Positions 27,592 to 37,131 of a stretch of DNA of 64,000 bases are shown here, piece after piece. A program made the position numbers and the translations under genes. Origin of the DNA: an uncultured Pseudoteredinibacter sp. (GTDB lineage: Bacteria > Pseudomonadota > Gammaproteobacteria > Pseudomonadales > Cellvibrionaceae); NCBI RefSeq assembly GCF_947500695.1, contig NZ_CANMSS010000008.1:213124-277123 (forward strand), written 5' to 3'. Every line of letters starts with the position of its first letter. Position 1 is the first letter of the stretch. The notes under the pieces were generated by a model that did not search any database, had not been told where the DNA came from, and worked only from the letters and a program-made list of their open reading frames with translations.

Positions 27592-29391
27592 TTAACTGTC
27601 GACTTTAAGAACCGCCAAGAATGCTTCTTGCGGAATCTCTACTCGACCAACTTGTTTCATGCGTTTCTTACCCGCCTTCTGCTTTTCCAACAGCTTCTTC
27701 TTACGGGTAACATCACCACCATAACATTTTGCGGTTACGTTTTTACGCAGAGCTTTTACCGTAGTACGGGCAACAACATTACCACCGATAGCGGCCTGGA
27801 TCGCCACATCAAACATTTGACGAGGAATCAGCTCTTTCATCTTGTCAGCAAGTGCTCGACCTTTAAACTGAGCATTGTCTCTATGCACGATCAAGGCAAG
27901 GGCATCAACACGCTCACCGTTAATCAAGACATCCAAGCGCACCAGATTAGCCATCTCAAAGCGGTCAAAGCTGTAGTCCAAAGAAGCAAAGCCACGACTT
28001 ACCGACTTCAAACGGTCGAAGAAATCCATCACCACTTCGTTCATTGGCATATCGTAGGTTACCGAGACCTGCTTACCGGCGTACTGCATATCTTTTTGTA
28101 CACCGCGCTTCTCGACACAGAGAGTAATTACGGAACCAAGATGTTCTTGAGGTACCAAAATATTGGCCTGACAGATTGGCTCTCGCATTTCCTCGATATC
28201 ACCAAGCTCAGGTAATTTTGATGGATTGTCGACGTAAGTCGTTTCGCCATCCTTTTTAACAACCTCAAATACTACTGTTGGCGCCGTGGTAATCAGATCA
28301 AGATTGTACTCGCGCTCAAGTCGTTCCTGGATGATTTCCATGTGTAACATGCCAAGGAAACCACAGCGAAAACCAAAACCTAAGGCATCAGAGCTCTCTG
28401 GCTCATAGAACAAAGAAGCATCGTTTAAGGTGAGCTTGGCCAAGGCATCCCGGAAGGCTTCATAATCATCAGAACTGATTGGGAACAGCCCTGCGTAAAC
28501 CTGTGGTTTCACCTTTTGGAAACCCGGCAAAGCTTCGACCTCTTCGGTCTTGGCGTGGGTAATGGTGTCACCAACAGGAGCACCTTGAATATCTTTAATA
28601 CCCGCAACCACATAACCCACTTCGCCAGCTTTCAGCTCTTTGGTTGGGTGGCGTTTAGGGGTAAAGATACCTACGCCATCAACAACATGAGCCTTGCCTG
28701 TCGATTTCAGCGTAATCTTATCTTTTACGTTTAAGGTGCCTTCCTTAACACGCACTAGAGACACTACACCTAGGTAGTTATCAAACCAAGAATCGATGAT
28801 CAAAGCTTGCAGTGGCGCTTCGGTATCACCTACCGGGGCAGGCACTCCATTAACCAATTCTTCTAAGACATCCTCAATACCTAAACCTGATTTGGCGCTA
28901 CAACGCACCGCTTCAAGGGCTTCAATACCGATAATATCTTCGATCTCTTGGGCCACACGCTCAGGCTCAGCTTGGGGAAGGTCCATTTTGTTCAGTACTG
29001 GAATAACCTCCAAGCCCTGCTCGATGGCGGTATAACAGTTGGCCACCGATTGCGCCTCAACACCTTGCGCCGCATCTACCACGAGCAGTGCACCTTCACA
29101 GGCATACAGAGAACGGGATACTTCATAGGAGAAGTCCACATGCCCCGGGGTATCAATGAAGTTCAGCTGATAGGTTTCTCCATCACGGGCCTTGTAGTTC
29201 AAGGTCACGCTTTGGGCCTTAATGGTAATACCGCGTTCACGCTCCAGATCCATGGAATCCAGTACTTGGGCTTCCATTTCGCGGTCAGAAAGGCCTCCAC
29301 AATGCTGAATAAAGCGATCAGCAATAGTGGATTTACCATGGTCAATATGGGCAATAATCGAAAAATTACGGATATGGCTGAGGTCAGTCAC
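27592..29391 (-). CDS. lepA: Elongation factor 4 (LepA)
   Basis: Ribosome-dependent translational GTPase implicated in 30S biogenesis and back-translocation. It has the G1 loop [10 protein letters not shown]3 DTPGHVDF, G4 NKMD, EF-G-like domains II, III and V, and the unique basic C-terminal domain ([24 protein letters not shown]). The GTG at 29391 gives the typical start [13 protein letters not shown] and exactly 599 residues; a TTG three codons upstream is less likely. Confidence 0.96.
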   Translation of the reverse strand: MTDLSHIRNFSIIAHIDHGKSTIADRFIQHCGGLSDREMEAQVLDSMDLERERGITIKAQSVTLNYKARDGETYQLNFIDTPGHVDFSYEVSRSLYACEGALLVVDAAQGVEAQSVANCYTAIEQGLEVIPVLNKMDLPQAEPERVAQEIEDIIGIEALEAVRCSAKSGLGIEDVLEELVNGVPAPVGDTEAPLQALIIDSWFDNYLGVVSLVRVKEGTLNVKDKITLKSTGKAHVVDGVGIFTPKRHPTKELKAGEVGYVVAGIKDIQGAPVGDTITHAKTEEVEALPGFQKVKPQVYAGLFPISSDDYEAFRDALAKLTLNDASLFYEPESSDALGFGFRCGFLGMLHMEIIQERLEREYNLDLITTAPTVVFEVVKKDGETTYVDNPSKLPELGDIEEMREPICQANILVPQEHLGSVITLCVEKRGVQKDMQYAGKQVSVTYDMPMNEVVMDFFDRLKSVSRGFASLDYSFDRFEMANLVRLDVLINGERVDALALIVHRDNAQFKGRALADKMKELIPRQMFDVAIQAAIGGNVVARTTVKALRKNVTAKCYGGDVTRKKKLLEKQKAGKKRMKQVGRVEIPQEAFLAVLKVDS

Positions 29392-29536
29392 GATAGTCAA
29401 AACATCCAGGGGCGCGCTTTATCAGGCGCCATAAATAAAACGGCCCCGGCATAAGCCAAGGCACAGGAAAATTCTAGGGCGCAAGTCTACCTTATTTAGC
29501 TGAGCGGCGCCATTTCAGGCGCACGCCAGTACGGAT

Positions 29537-30943
29537 TTACTCAGGTAGCGAGAAGCTTCTAAAGACAGGGCGGCCATTCACGAAGAAGCGAATTGGCAAC
29601 AGCTCTTTGGCCGGTAGCTCAGACATGATGCTATGGAAGCCTTCAACATCTTTAACCGCTTTAAAGCCCATCTGTACAATCACCATACCTGGGCGTAAGC
29701 CCGCTTTGGCGGCTGGGCTATCTGGGCGTACACGCTTAATAATCACACCACCATCTAGGTTCCAAGCTCGACGCAAGCGATCGCCGACCTCCTCAACCTC
29801 GACCCCTAGTCGACCTCCCATATTGGCTCGAGTGCCGGCGACCTGATCATTTTCACCCCCAAGCGAGCCAACAGTCACCTCAAGGGTGATTTCCTTGCCT
29901 TCGCGCATAACCTTGGCATCAACCTGATTACCAGGCTGAGTTCGGCCTACCGCATGGGGCAAATCACCCGAAGTGTTAATCTCATAGCCGTTAAACTTGG
30001 TAATCACATCACCCGCACGTAAACCGGATTCCGCTGCTGGGCCCTTCGGATCAATTTGTGAAATCAAGGCACCGACCGGCTTTGACATTCCTAAGGAGGC
30101 TGCCAGGTCTGAATCCACATCTTGGATAGCAACACCTAACCAACCACGATCAACACGCCCCTTTTCGCGCAACTGCCTAACCACTTCTTTTGCTACTGTT
30201 GAAGGGATCGCAAATGAAAGGCCGTTAGAGCCGCCAGAACGAGTAAAGATCTGGGAGTTAATACCAATTACCTCACCGGCCAAATTAAACAACGGACCAC
30301 CAGAGTTGCCAGGATTAATTGCCACATCGGTTTGGATAAAGGGTACGTAATTTTCGTTGTTTTCGGTTGGGATGCTGCGCCCAATGGCACTCACAATGCC
30401 CTGGCTCGCAGTAAAATCGAGCCCAAAAGGAGAGCCAATAGCCAACACCCACTGCCCCACCTTGAGATCATCGGAATCACCAAAGCTCAAATAAGGTAGG
30501 TCTTTGGCTTCAATCTTAAGGAGCGCCAAATCAGAACGCTCATCAACACCAATAACCTCAGCATCAAACTCGCGATGATCCAATAAACTTACACTGATCT
30601 CATCAGCACCATCGATAACATGGTTATTGGTCAGCAAATAGCCATCTTCAGAGATAATAAAGCCGGAGCCCATTGATCGAGCTTGACGCTGTGGTTGTTG
30701 CTGACGCTGACGCTGCTCGAATAAATGGCGGAAGATCTCTGGAATATCCTGCCGCTGCGGTGCAGAGCGACGACTGCGTGCCTTTTCAACGGTATTAATC
30801 TTAACTACCGCTGGCGAGCGCTCTTCAATTAAATCGGTAAATTCTGGAAGCCCTCTGGCCTGCAAAGCAGCCGGTAGCAACAACAAAACCATATAAAAGT
30901 AACTTTGAAAGTGTTTTAGAGACGATGCTTTGCGTCGTGTCAT
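29537..30943 (-). CDS. mucD: Periplasmic serine endoprotease DegP/MucD-like
   Basis: HtrA-family protease and chaperone that degrades misfolded envelope proteins. The 468-residue precursor has a signal peptide ending near LQA at residue 29, a trypsin-like domain with His108 (TNNHVIDG), Asp138 (RSDLALLKI) and Ser214 (INPGNSGGPLF), and two PDZ domains (RGWLGVAIQDV and the C-terminal LGVEVEEVGD region). A Gln/Arg-rich loop lies at about 76-90. Its place at the end of the rpoE-rseABC locus identifies it as MucD. The ATG follows GAGG. Confidence 0.94.
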   Translation of the reverse strand: MTRRKASSLKHFQSYFYMVLLLLPAALQARGLPEFTDLIEERSPAVVKINTVEKARSRRSAPQRQDIPEIFRHLFEQRQRQQQPQRQARSMGSGFIISEDGYLLTNNHVIDGADEISVSLLDHREFDAEVIGVDERSDLALLKIEAKDLPYLSFGDSDDLKVGQWVLAIGSPFGLDFTASQGIVSAIGRSIPTENNENYVPFIQTDVAINPGNSGGPLFNLAGEVIGINSQIFTRSGGSNGLSFAIPSTVAKEVVRQLREKGRVDRGWLGVAIQDVDSDLAASLGMSKPVGALISQIDPKGPAAESGLRAGDVITKFNGYEINTSGDLPHAVGRTQPGNQVDAKVMREGKEITLEVTVGSLGGENDQVAGTRANMGGRLGVEVEEVGDRLRRAWNLDGGVIIKRVRPDSPAAKAGLRPGMVIVQMGFKAVKDVEGFHSIMSELPAKELLPIRFFVNGRPVFRSFSLPE

Positions 30944-31071
30944 AGTTAACCTCAGTAGCGTTTTCTACATACGGCCTAGGCCGCAACTGTCTTGAGCTTG
31001 GATGTGACTTTAACGACTTGGTTCCAAACTCAAAGCTAATTTTGTTAGCTGTGCAGTTTACGCACAGGTAT

Positions 31072-31500
31072 TTATTGGATAAGGCGCGGCTGATAACGAG
31101 ACTGGCAATCCGCTGCCGCAAGGCGATAACGCCCCCACAAACTCCCCAAGAATAAGCCTAAAATAGCGCCCGCAATTGAAAAGCCCTCACCACCTAACTG
31201 CTGGCCAGCATAGGCCAATACAATCAACAGTAGCAGAGGAATAAGATAGGCGATAGCGGTTGCTCGAACCAAGGTAGACTCTTCGATGCCAATACTTACC
31301 TTGTCCTGCAACTTAAAGTCATGCAGCGGGCGGCCCTCTATTGGCACCTTTAGCAAGCCGTGGCTTTCATTGAGATTTTGCAATAAACGCTGACCACAAA
31401 CATTGCGGCCCCGACAGCTATCACAGCTTGATTTTTGGGTGGTTTGCAACCACAAATGATCTTCGGCCACTGCAATAATGCGGCCTTCTTCTTCAACCAT
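31072..31500 (-). CDS. rseC: RseC/MucC family sigma-E activity regulator
   Basis: A 142-residue inner-membrane protein of the RseC/MucC family. The N-terminal cytoplasmic part has a four-Cys cluster (CDSCRGRNVCG with one more outside), which in relatives may bind an iron-sulfur cluster or metal. Two membrane segments follow (about 82-100 and 104-122: YLIPLLLLIVLAYAG and FSIAGAILGLFLGSLWG). In E. coli and Pseudomonas it modulates sigma-E modestly. It lies 16 bases after rseB. Confidence 0.88.
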   Translation of the reverse strand: MVEEEGRIIAVAEDHLWLQTTQKSSCDSCRGRNVCGQRLLQNLNESHGLLKVPIEGRPLHDFKLQDKVSIGIEESTLVRATAIAYLIPLLLLIVLAYAGQQLGGEGFSIAGAILGLFLGSLWGRYRLAAADCQSRYQPRLIQ

Positions 31501-31516
31501 GTGCTACTCAAACTCG

Positions 31517-32635
31517 CTAGCGCGTTTTAGAACGCACCGATTCGGCAATCTGACGCAGGCTGCCACCAGGAATTTCACCAACCGCTGTCACTGTGTACAA
31601 CTGCTGACCTAGGGACATTTTACTCATAACCACCGAAGTTGCACCACGATGTGTAGTGCCAATAATCACCTGCTCTTCCGAAGCTGGCTGAACAAAGATA
31701 GATAAAGCATTCAAGCCGTCGGTATACATAATTTGATCGCCGCCCGCTTTGGAAGCTTGCTGCCCTGAAAACACAAAGCCTTCTGGCAACCAAGCGGCCT
31801 CCCATGTTTGTCGCGTTTTGTGTACTTCAGGTAATTGCTCTCTATCACTACATAAATGAGAGCGGTCCACTTGTTCGACCAGCTTGTCCGCAGCCTGCTC
31901 TGGCGCAAACTCGACATCAGCACCCAATTTCAAATCAACAAACTGGAAGCGCTCACGCACTTTATTAGCCCCACCAACCAACTCCAGCATAAGCGGCAAG
32001 GCCGTTTCGCGATCGACTGCGATCACATAGCCATAGCGGTGTTCATCGCGAGGCTTGACGCCCAGCAAGAGCGCATCACGATCAGCAATTCGCTGCCGAC
32101 CTAGAATACTGTATTGATACAGATCCCAAAGGCGCAAAATACGCTCACCCAAGCGCATACTGGCACCTCGTAATAGATGCTCACCTATCGCCGTACAGTT
32201 GGCTCCACGCCCTACACTGCGGACCTCACGTCGTGCACCATTGAGCTGCACTAGGCTCTCATGCTCAACACCGTCAATCACTTTATGTGAAATCCGCATA
32301 CTGTCGACATGATTATCAAATTCGAAGGTTACCAGCCCCTGATAATCCAGCTCTCGCACAGCGCGAGACATCTTATTGAGAATCAGCTGAACTTCTTTAT
32401 GAATGATAACTTGGCGCTCTTGCTCCGTTAGGGGGCGGGCCCTCGAGCCTTGAGCGCTTTGGTCCTGCACAAGTGGTGCTTCGCTCGACGACTCAGCAGG
32501 CGCAGCCGATGGGGGCATATCGGATACCCTTGCGGCAGCAGAATTATTTAAGGATTGTTCAGGGTTTGGCTCGGTTTGAGCGATAGCCATGACGCTGAAG
32601 AGAGACAGCGCCACAGCCAAATAGCTAGCTTGCAT
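31517..32635 (-). CDS. rseB: Sigma-E regulatory protein RseB/MucB
   Basis: Periplasmic protein that binds RseA and protects it from DegS cleavage, and senses mislocalised lipids. The 372-residue precursor has a signal peptide (MQASYLAVALSLFSVMAIAQ), a low-complexity Ser/Ala/Pro linker to about residue 75, a LolA-like domain (LNKMSRAVRELDYQGLVTFEF) and a C-terminal domain (WLPEGFVFSGQQ). The order rpoE-rseA-rseB-rseC supports the call. Confidence 0.92.
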   Translation of the reverse strand: MQASYLAVALSLFSVMAIAQTEPNPEQSLNNSAAARVSDMPPSAAPAESSSEAPLVQDQSAQGSRARPLTEQERQVIIHKEVQLILNKMSRAVRELDYQGLVTFEFDNHVDSMRISHKVIDGVEHESLVQLNGARREVRSVGRGANCTAIGEHLLRGASMRLGERILRLWDLYQYSILGRQRIADRDALLLGVKPRDEHRYGYVIAVDRETALPLMLELVGGANKVRERFQFVDLKLGADVEFAPEQAADKLVEQVDRSHLCSDREQLPEVHKTRQTWEAAWLPEGFVFSGQQASKAGGDQIMYTDGLNALSIFVQPASEEQVIIGTTHRGATSVVMSKMSLGQQLYTVTAVGEIPGGSLRQIAESVRSKTR

Positions 32636-32707
32636 GTTAGATCATGACCTCACACCGCTCACCAACATGCCCTATGGCAGGAACATAAAACAGCGGGTAT
32701 TTACAAA

Positions 32708-33385
32708 TTACTGTTCGATTTTTGGAACACGTGCATAAGGTAACACACCTCGGCCACTATTAGCCGCCGCATTATTGGCATGCTCCATCATTAATATATT
32801 AAGGCGTCGTTGCAGCTCTTCTTCAGTTAAGGCTTTTTGCGCAGCCTGCTGACCGCTAAGTTGGCTAGGCATTAAGAAATTAGGGCTGCGATTCACGATA
32901 GCCGGATTCTGGCTTCTTGGTAAGGGGCTATTAACACCTGCTGCCAACACCGGCTGCTCAACCAAAGTAGGCTGGCTAATAACTGGACTAGCATCTGCCT
33001 CAGCCACTACAGCCTCACCAGCAGGCTCTGCAAATTGCTGCCAGTTTTGCTGCACACCAAGAACCACCACACAAGCAACTGAAGCGGCAATGGCGAAACG
33101 ACCAGCTCCAGCCCAAAAACCTGCTGGCTTTGCGCTGTGTGGCGCTTCATCAGCCAAGGCCTCTTGGATACCAGGCAGCAGGCTGCTACTGGCTGTAACC
33201 GACTCACCACGCATGGCGGCGCCTATCATATGGTAACGGGACCACTGCTCCTCCAGCTTAGCGTCTGACTGCTTAAGCAGCCTGCGCAACTCCATATCAC
33301 TGGCTTGATCGTCTACCAAAGCCGACAGTGATTCAGCCAATTGCTGACCCTGCTGGCGATGCTGATCAATGGATTTATCGGTCAT
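32708..33385 (-). CDS. rseA: Anti-sigma-E factor RseA/MucA
   Basis: Single-pass membrane anti-sigma factor. The N-terminal cytoplasmic domain (LAESLSALVDDQASDMELRRLLKQ and WSRYHMIGAAMRGE) sequesters sigma-E. A membrane segment follows at about 95-113 (RFAIAASVACVVVLGVQ), then a periplasmic part ending LPYARVPKIEQ. Regulated proteolysis by DegS and RseP in relatives releases the sigma factor. A GGGGA site precedes the ATG. The gap to rpoE is unusually long at about 300 bases. Confidence 0.9.
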   Translation of the reverse strand: MTDKSIDQHRQQGQQLAESLSALVDDQASDMELRRLLKQSDAKLEEQWSRYHMIGAAMRGESVTASSSLLPGIQEALADEAPHSAKPAGFWAGAGRFAIAASVACVVVLGVQQNWQQFAEPAGEAVVAEADASPVISQPTLVEQPVLAAGVNSPLPRSQNPAIVNRSPNFLMPSQLSGQQAAQKALTEEELQRRLNILMMEHANNAAANSGRGVLPYARVPKIEQ

Positions 33386-33686
33386 AGCATTTCCCCATTA
33401 AGCACCCTATTGATGGTGCCTTAAGTTATTGCAAATCTATTACAGCTCTTCCAATTGGACCAACTGGAGGCTATATACGTTTAGCTGCGAGCGTATACCT
33501 CAGCTGCAGCGATAGTGAAGCTGCGACCCTTCACAATCAAAGCCATTTGCGAGTCGCTATAAGACGACAGCTCAATGACTAGTCTAACAATCATTCAATA
33601 TGACTCAAAGGCTCTCAAAAGGTTCACAAAAAGCTCACCCAAATTTGAACTGACGCACATTTTTGCTGAGCCAGCCCTAAGACCTT
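33386..33686. other. Long intergenic stretch between rpoE and rseA
   Basis: About 300 bases without a gene. Just before the rseA ribosome site a hairpin can form from CACC and GGTG with TTAAG flanks (about 33395-33425). Further out, AGCTGCGA-like words recur three times at about 33482-33520. I see no sigma-E consensus here. It may carry a separate rseA promoter or an RNA element. Confidence 0.4.
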
Positions 33687-34271
33687 TTAACTAAGCAAAG
33701 GTGCTATGGCCTTTTCAATAGCCTCTCGAGCACGGAAGATGCGGGACCTCACTGTACCCACCGGGCATGCCATAACACTGGCAATTTCTTCGTAGCTTAA
33801 ACCTTCCATTTCTCGCAAGGTTACCGCTGTACGTAAATCTTCGGGCAAATCAGTAATCGCGCGATCTACCACCTCTTGCAGCTCATCGCGAAACAAGTTG
33901 TTTTCCGGGCTATCAACATCTTTCAAATATTCACTACCACCATAGAATTCGGCTTCCTCCACCTCAACGTCACTTGCGGGCGGACGGCGGTTGCGAGAAA
34001 CCAAAAAGTTTTTAGCGGTATTAATAGCAATTCGATAAAGCCAAGTATAAAACGCACTGTCACCACGAAAATTGGGCAAAGCGCGATAGGCTTTAATAAA
34101 GGCTTCTTGGGCGACATCATGCACTTCAGCCGAGTCTTTAATATAGCGGCCGATAATAGACAGGATCTTATGCTGATACTTTAACACCAGCAAATCGAAG
34201 GCTTTCTTGTCCCCTTTCTGAACACGTTCGACCAACTGCTGGTCTGTTGTTGGCGCCGACTGCGCTGCCAT
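33687..34271 (-). CDS. rpoE: RNA polymerase sigma-E factor (AlgU/RpoE)
   Basis: ECF sigma factor for envelope stress. The 194 residues contain region 2 (DLLVLKYQHKILSIIGRYI, DVAQEAFIKAYRALPNFRGDSAFYTWLYRIAINTAKN) and region 4 (LPEDLRTAVTLREMEGLSYEEIASVMACPVGTVRSRIFRAREAIEK). The match to AlgU/RpoE is close throughout. It is divergent from nadB, as in Pseudomonas. A sigma-E-type promoter about 100 bases upstream implies autoregulation. A GGAGTGAGG ribosome site precedes the ATG. Confidence 0.97.
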   Translation of the reverse strand: MAAQSAPTTDQQLVERVQKGDKKAFDLLVLKYQHKILSIIGRYIKDSAEVHDVAQEAFIKAYRALPNFRGDSAFYTWLYRIAINTAKNFLVSRNRRPPASDVEVEEAEFYGGSEYLKDVDSPENNLFRDELQEVVDRAITDLPEDLRTAVTLREMEGLSYEEIASVMACPVGTVRSRIFRAREAIEKAIAPLLS

Positions 34272-34378
34272 GCCTCACTCCAATCAATCCACTTTCAGGT
34301 GGATGCAATATTTTTCTTTTACTAATTCACTGGCCGATTCTGGGCTTAATTTTACCACGGACGAGCCTAAGATAGCTC

Positions 34379-34406
34379 ATAGACTGGTTAAGCTGAGACA
34401 AGTTCC
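34379..34406 (-). promoter_or_regulatory. Sigma-E promoter of the rpoE operon
   Basis: Read on the minus strand, GGAACTT (34406-34400), a 15-base spacer and GTCTAT (34384-34379) match the E. coli sigma-E consensus GGAACTT-N15-GTCTAA in all but one position. It is correctly oriented about 105 bases upstream of the rpoE start codon, which explains autoregulation. Confidence 0.88.
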
Positions 34407-34564
34407 CAAATCAATCAGCAAATTACATGCTGAGGTTTTACCTAACTTAGCTAAACTAAGCCACTGTCTTTGCAAAGATTATCCATCAGCCCCCCAAAGC
34501 TTGAGATACGGTATACTAGCGCCCAACTTCGCACTCTGTGCCAGTGGATTTTAGGAATGACAGA

Positions 34565-36196
34565 ATGAAAACTCGACACCAATACGACGTGCTAATTATC
34601 GGTAGTGGCGCCGCAGGCCTCACCCTAGCACTTAATTTAGCCGAGCAGTATAAAGTGGCGGTATTGAGTAAATCCGATATTAACCAAGGCTCAACCTGGT
34701 TCGCCCAAGGTGGTATCGCGGCGGTTTTGGACTCTGAAGATTCTGTTGAAGCCCATGTCAAAGACACACTGAATGCCGGCGCTGGCTTATGCCACGAAGA
34801 CTCTGTTCGTTTTACTGTCGAAAATAGCGCCGATGCTATCCGCTGGCTGATCGATCAAGGGGTAGACTTTACCCGCGAGGCCGAAAGCGAGGAATACCAT
34901 CTAACCAAAGAAGGTGGCCATAGCCATCGACGGATTATTCATAGCGCCGACGCCACCGGTCAAGCTGTACACTCGGCCCTTTCAGACCGCACACTTAACC
35001 ATGAGAACATTGATGTCTATGCTCATCACGTAGCGGTAGATCTAGTTAAACAACCAAGCCCAAACAGTCGCAAGCTACGCTGTGCAGGCGCCTATGTTTA
35101 TAACCGGCCGAAAGATAGGGTCGATCTGTTTCAAGCGAAGGCGGTAATTTTAGCGACTGGCGGAGCCAGTAAAGTCTACCTTTACACCAGCAACCCAGAC
35201 GGTGCATCCGGTGATGGCATCGCAATGGCTTGGCGCGCAGGATGCCGGGTGGCCAATATGGAATTCAATCAGTTTCACCCGACTTGTCTATTTCACCCGA
35301 AGGCGAAATCATTCTTGATTACCGAAGCTCTACGTGGTGAGGGAGCGTACCTACGCCTACCTAATGGTGAGCGCTTTATGCATCGCTTTGATGAGCGAGA
35401 AGAGTTGGCCCCGCGAGATATTGTCGCCCGCGCCATTGACCATGAAATGAAGCGCCTAGGTAGTGACTGCTTGTACCTCGATATCAGCCATAAGCCCGAA
35501 GCCTTTATCGCAGAGCACTTCCCTACCGTAAAAGCACGCTGTCTTGAATTCGGTATTGATATCACCAAAGAATGGATTCCAGTCGTACCTGCGGCCCACT
35601 ACACCTGCGGCGGAATCGTAGTCGATCACAAAGGCCAAACCGATTTACAGCAGCTTTATGCGATCGGTGAAACCTCATTTACAGGCCTGCATGGCGCAAA
35701 CCGAATGGCCAGTAACTCGCTTCTTGAATGTATCGTTTATGCTCAGGCGGCCGCACGACACATCAGTGACACAATTAGCGATGTCGCCGACATTCAAAGC
35801 ATCGCCCCCTGGGATGCCTCCCGTGTGACCGATTCTGATGAAGATGTGGTTATTTCCCACAACTGGGACGAGCTACGTCGATTTATGTGGGATTACGTCG
35901 GCATTGTAAGAACCCGTAAACGCTTAGAAAGGGCCACCCACAGAATTAAGCTGCTGCAAAAAGAAATTGCGGAATACTACAGCAACTACAAAGTCAGCAA
36001 TGACCAGATTGAACTCAGAAACTTAGCAACAGTCGCAGAATTAATTATCCGCTCCGCTATGAGCCGCAAGGAGAGTCGAGGCCTGCATTATTCTTTGGAC
36101 TATCCCGAACTATCGGCTGTTGCGAAAGACACGATTTTGGTGCCCATGAATTTCGCAGGGCAAGATTTAATCGTCAATAGCTCTCAAAACTCTTAG
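34565..36196 (+). CDS. nadB: L-aspartate oxidase
   Basis: FAD enzyme oxidising L-aspartate to iminoaspartate, the first step of de novo NAD synthesis. The 543-residue protein has the dinucleotide motif [13 protein letters not shown] near the N-terminus, the substrate segments [13 protein letters not shown] and [11 protein letters not shown], the flavin-interacting [30 protein letters not shown], and a C-terminal helical domain. The ATG at 34565 with an AGGA site is used; an in-frame GTG at 34538 lies nine codons upstream. A TATACT box at about 34511 may be its -10 element. Confidence 0.96.
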   Translation: MKTRHQYDVLIIGSGAAGLTLALNLAEQYKVAVLSKSDINQGSTWFAQGGIAAVLDSEDSVEAHVKDTLNAGAGLCHEDSVRFTVENSADAIRWLIDQGVDFTREAESEEYHLTKEGGHSHRRIIHSADATGQAVHSALSDRTLNHENIDVYAHHVAVDLVKQPSPNSRKLRCAGAYVYNRPKDRVDLFQAKAVILATGGASKVYLYTSNPDGASGDGIAMAWRAGCRVANMEFNQFHPTCLFHPKAKSFLITEALRGEGAYLRLPNGERFMHRFDEREELAPRDIVARAIDHEMKRLGSDCLYLDISHKPEAFIAEHFPTVKARCLEFGIDITKEWIPVVPAAHYTCGGIVVDHKGQTDLQQLYAIGETSFTGLHGANRMASNSLLECIVYAQAAARHISDTISDVADIQSIAPWDASRVTDSDEDVVISHNWDELRRFMWDYVGIVRTRKRLERATHRIKLLQKEIAEYYSNYKVSNDQIELRNLATVAELIIRSAMSRKESRGLHYSLDYPELSAVAKDTILVPMNFAGQDLIVNSSQNS

Positions 36197-36212
36197 AGCG
36201 CTACAATAATTA

Positions 36213-36773
36213 TTAGTAGTTGATTCGCTGACATAACAGGCGCCACTTATTTGCATCATGGCAACGACGCATTAAAAGCAGGCGCCACCCTATTCTATGA
36301 TCTGGTAGCAAAGACAAGAATCGGCCATAGAATTCATAAACCTTTGCTGATCTATCTTGATGTTGTTGCGCCAATAACAGTGTTGAAAGTCCACGAGAAG
36401 ATAGCTTAACTCGCCAAATCATCATTTCATAATGCTGCCACTCTAGCTCTAGGCCAGGCGCCCTCAAAAGCTCCTCGTCGACGGATTGCAGCGTAAACTC
36501 AAGGCCACCACGCTCACGAGAGCAGCAACACAGCTGAAAGGCCGACATAGACCAATGCTTAAGTAGCCACGTCGCACAACTGAGCAGAAGAACGAGAACA
36601 ATGAATCCGAAAAGCCATTTGTTGATTAAAGGGAAAAACCACAGGGCGCAGATGGCTATAAGGAGATGCAAAGTGCACAAAGAAAAAGATAGAAAACGAG
36701 AAGGCTGCAAAGGCAGCCTAAAGGCCTCAACGGCTCCGCCCGAAGATTTACTTGGCGGCAGCAGCTGAGCCAA
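36213..36773 (-). CDS. ygfX: YgfX (CptA)-like inner-membrane protein
   Basis: A 186-residue protein with two adjacent membrane helices (about 28-48 and 52-72) after a short cytosolic N-terminus, followed by a soluble C-terminal region with Trp and Arg. Topology, size and position directly behind sdhE match YgfX, reported as CptA in E. coli. Sequence conservation in this family is low, so the call leans on context. The first usable start is a TTG four bases past the sdhE stop codon, suggesting translational coupling. Confidence 0.7.
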   Translation of the reverse strand: MAQLLPPSKSSGGAVEAFRLPLQPSRFLSFSLCTLHLLIAICALWFFPLINKWLFGFIVLVLLLSCATWLLKHWSMSAFQLCCCSRERGGLEFTLQSVDEELLRAPGLELEWQHYEMMIWRVKLSSRGLSTLLLAQQHQDRSAKVYEFYGRFLSLLPDHRIGWRLLLMRRCHDANKWRLLCQRINY

Positions 36774-36777
36774 AACC

Positions 36778-37023
36778 CTAGTCTTGCAGGCCGGTGTTAT
36801 TACGAATAATCGTCACAATTTTCAGCAGCTCTGGGTCTTCAGGGTCTTGGCGCTTTAAAAACCAAGCAAACATATCTTGATCTTCACACTCCAAAAGCGC
36901 CCAATAACGCTCCTTGTCTTCTTGCTCAAGACTAGGATAAATATTTTCTAGAAATGGCAACAGCACCAGATCTAGCTCTAGCATGCCCCGACGGCTGCCC
37001 CAAAATAGGCGATTCTTCTCCAT
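36778..37023 (-). CDS. sdhE: FAD assembly factor SdhE
   Basis: An 81-residue protein promoting covalent flavinylation of succinate dehydrogenase and fumarate reductase subunits. The family signature RGxxE is present as RRGMLELD near residue 11, and the helical bundle residues (LPFLENIYPSL, YWALLECEDQDMFAWF) fit well. A GAGGTAGCT site precedes the ATG. It is divergent from ygfZ, a common arrangement. Confidence 0.95.
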   Translation of the reverse strand: MEKNRLFWGSRRGMLELDLVLLPFLENIYPSLEQEDKERYWALLECEDQDMFAWFLKRQDPEDPELLKIVTIIRNNTGLQD

Positions 37024-37131
37024 AGCTACCTCAATTTCAGCTTTGGCTAATTATAATTGAAAGCTTGCGACAGCGACCACAGATGTTAAAAAATATTTTA
37101 CAATATCGGGCTAAATCAATTAGGAATCACC

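Noticed and set aside
27628..28215. 195-codon plus-strand frame within lepA
   Set aside because: It is antisense to a complete and conserved gene and gives no recognisable protein.
28948..29454. 168-codon plus-strand frame within lepA
   Set aside because: Antisense to conserved lepA; no domain or ribosome site.
30825..31121. 98-codon minus-strand frame between mucD and rseC
   Set aside because: It overlaps both conserved genes in another frame and resembles no protein.
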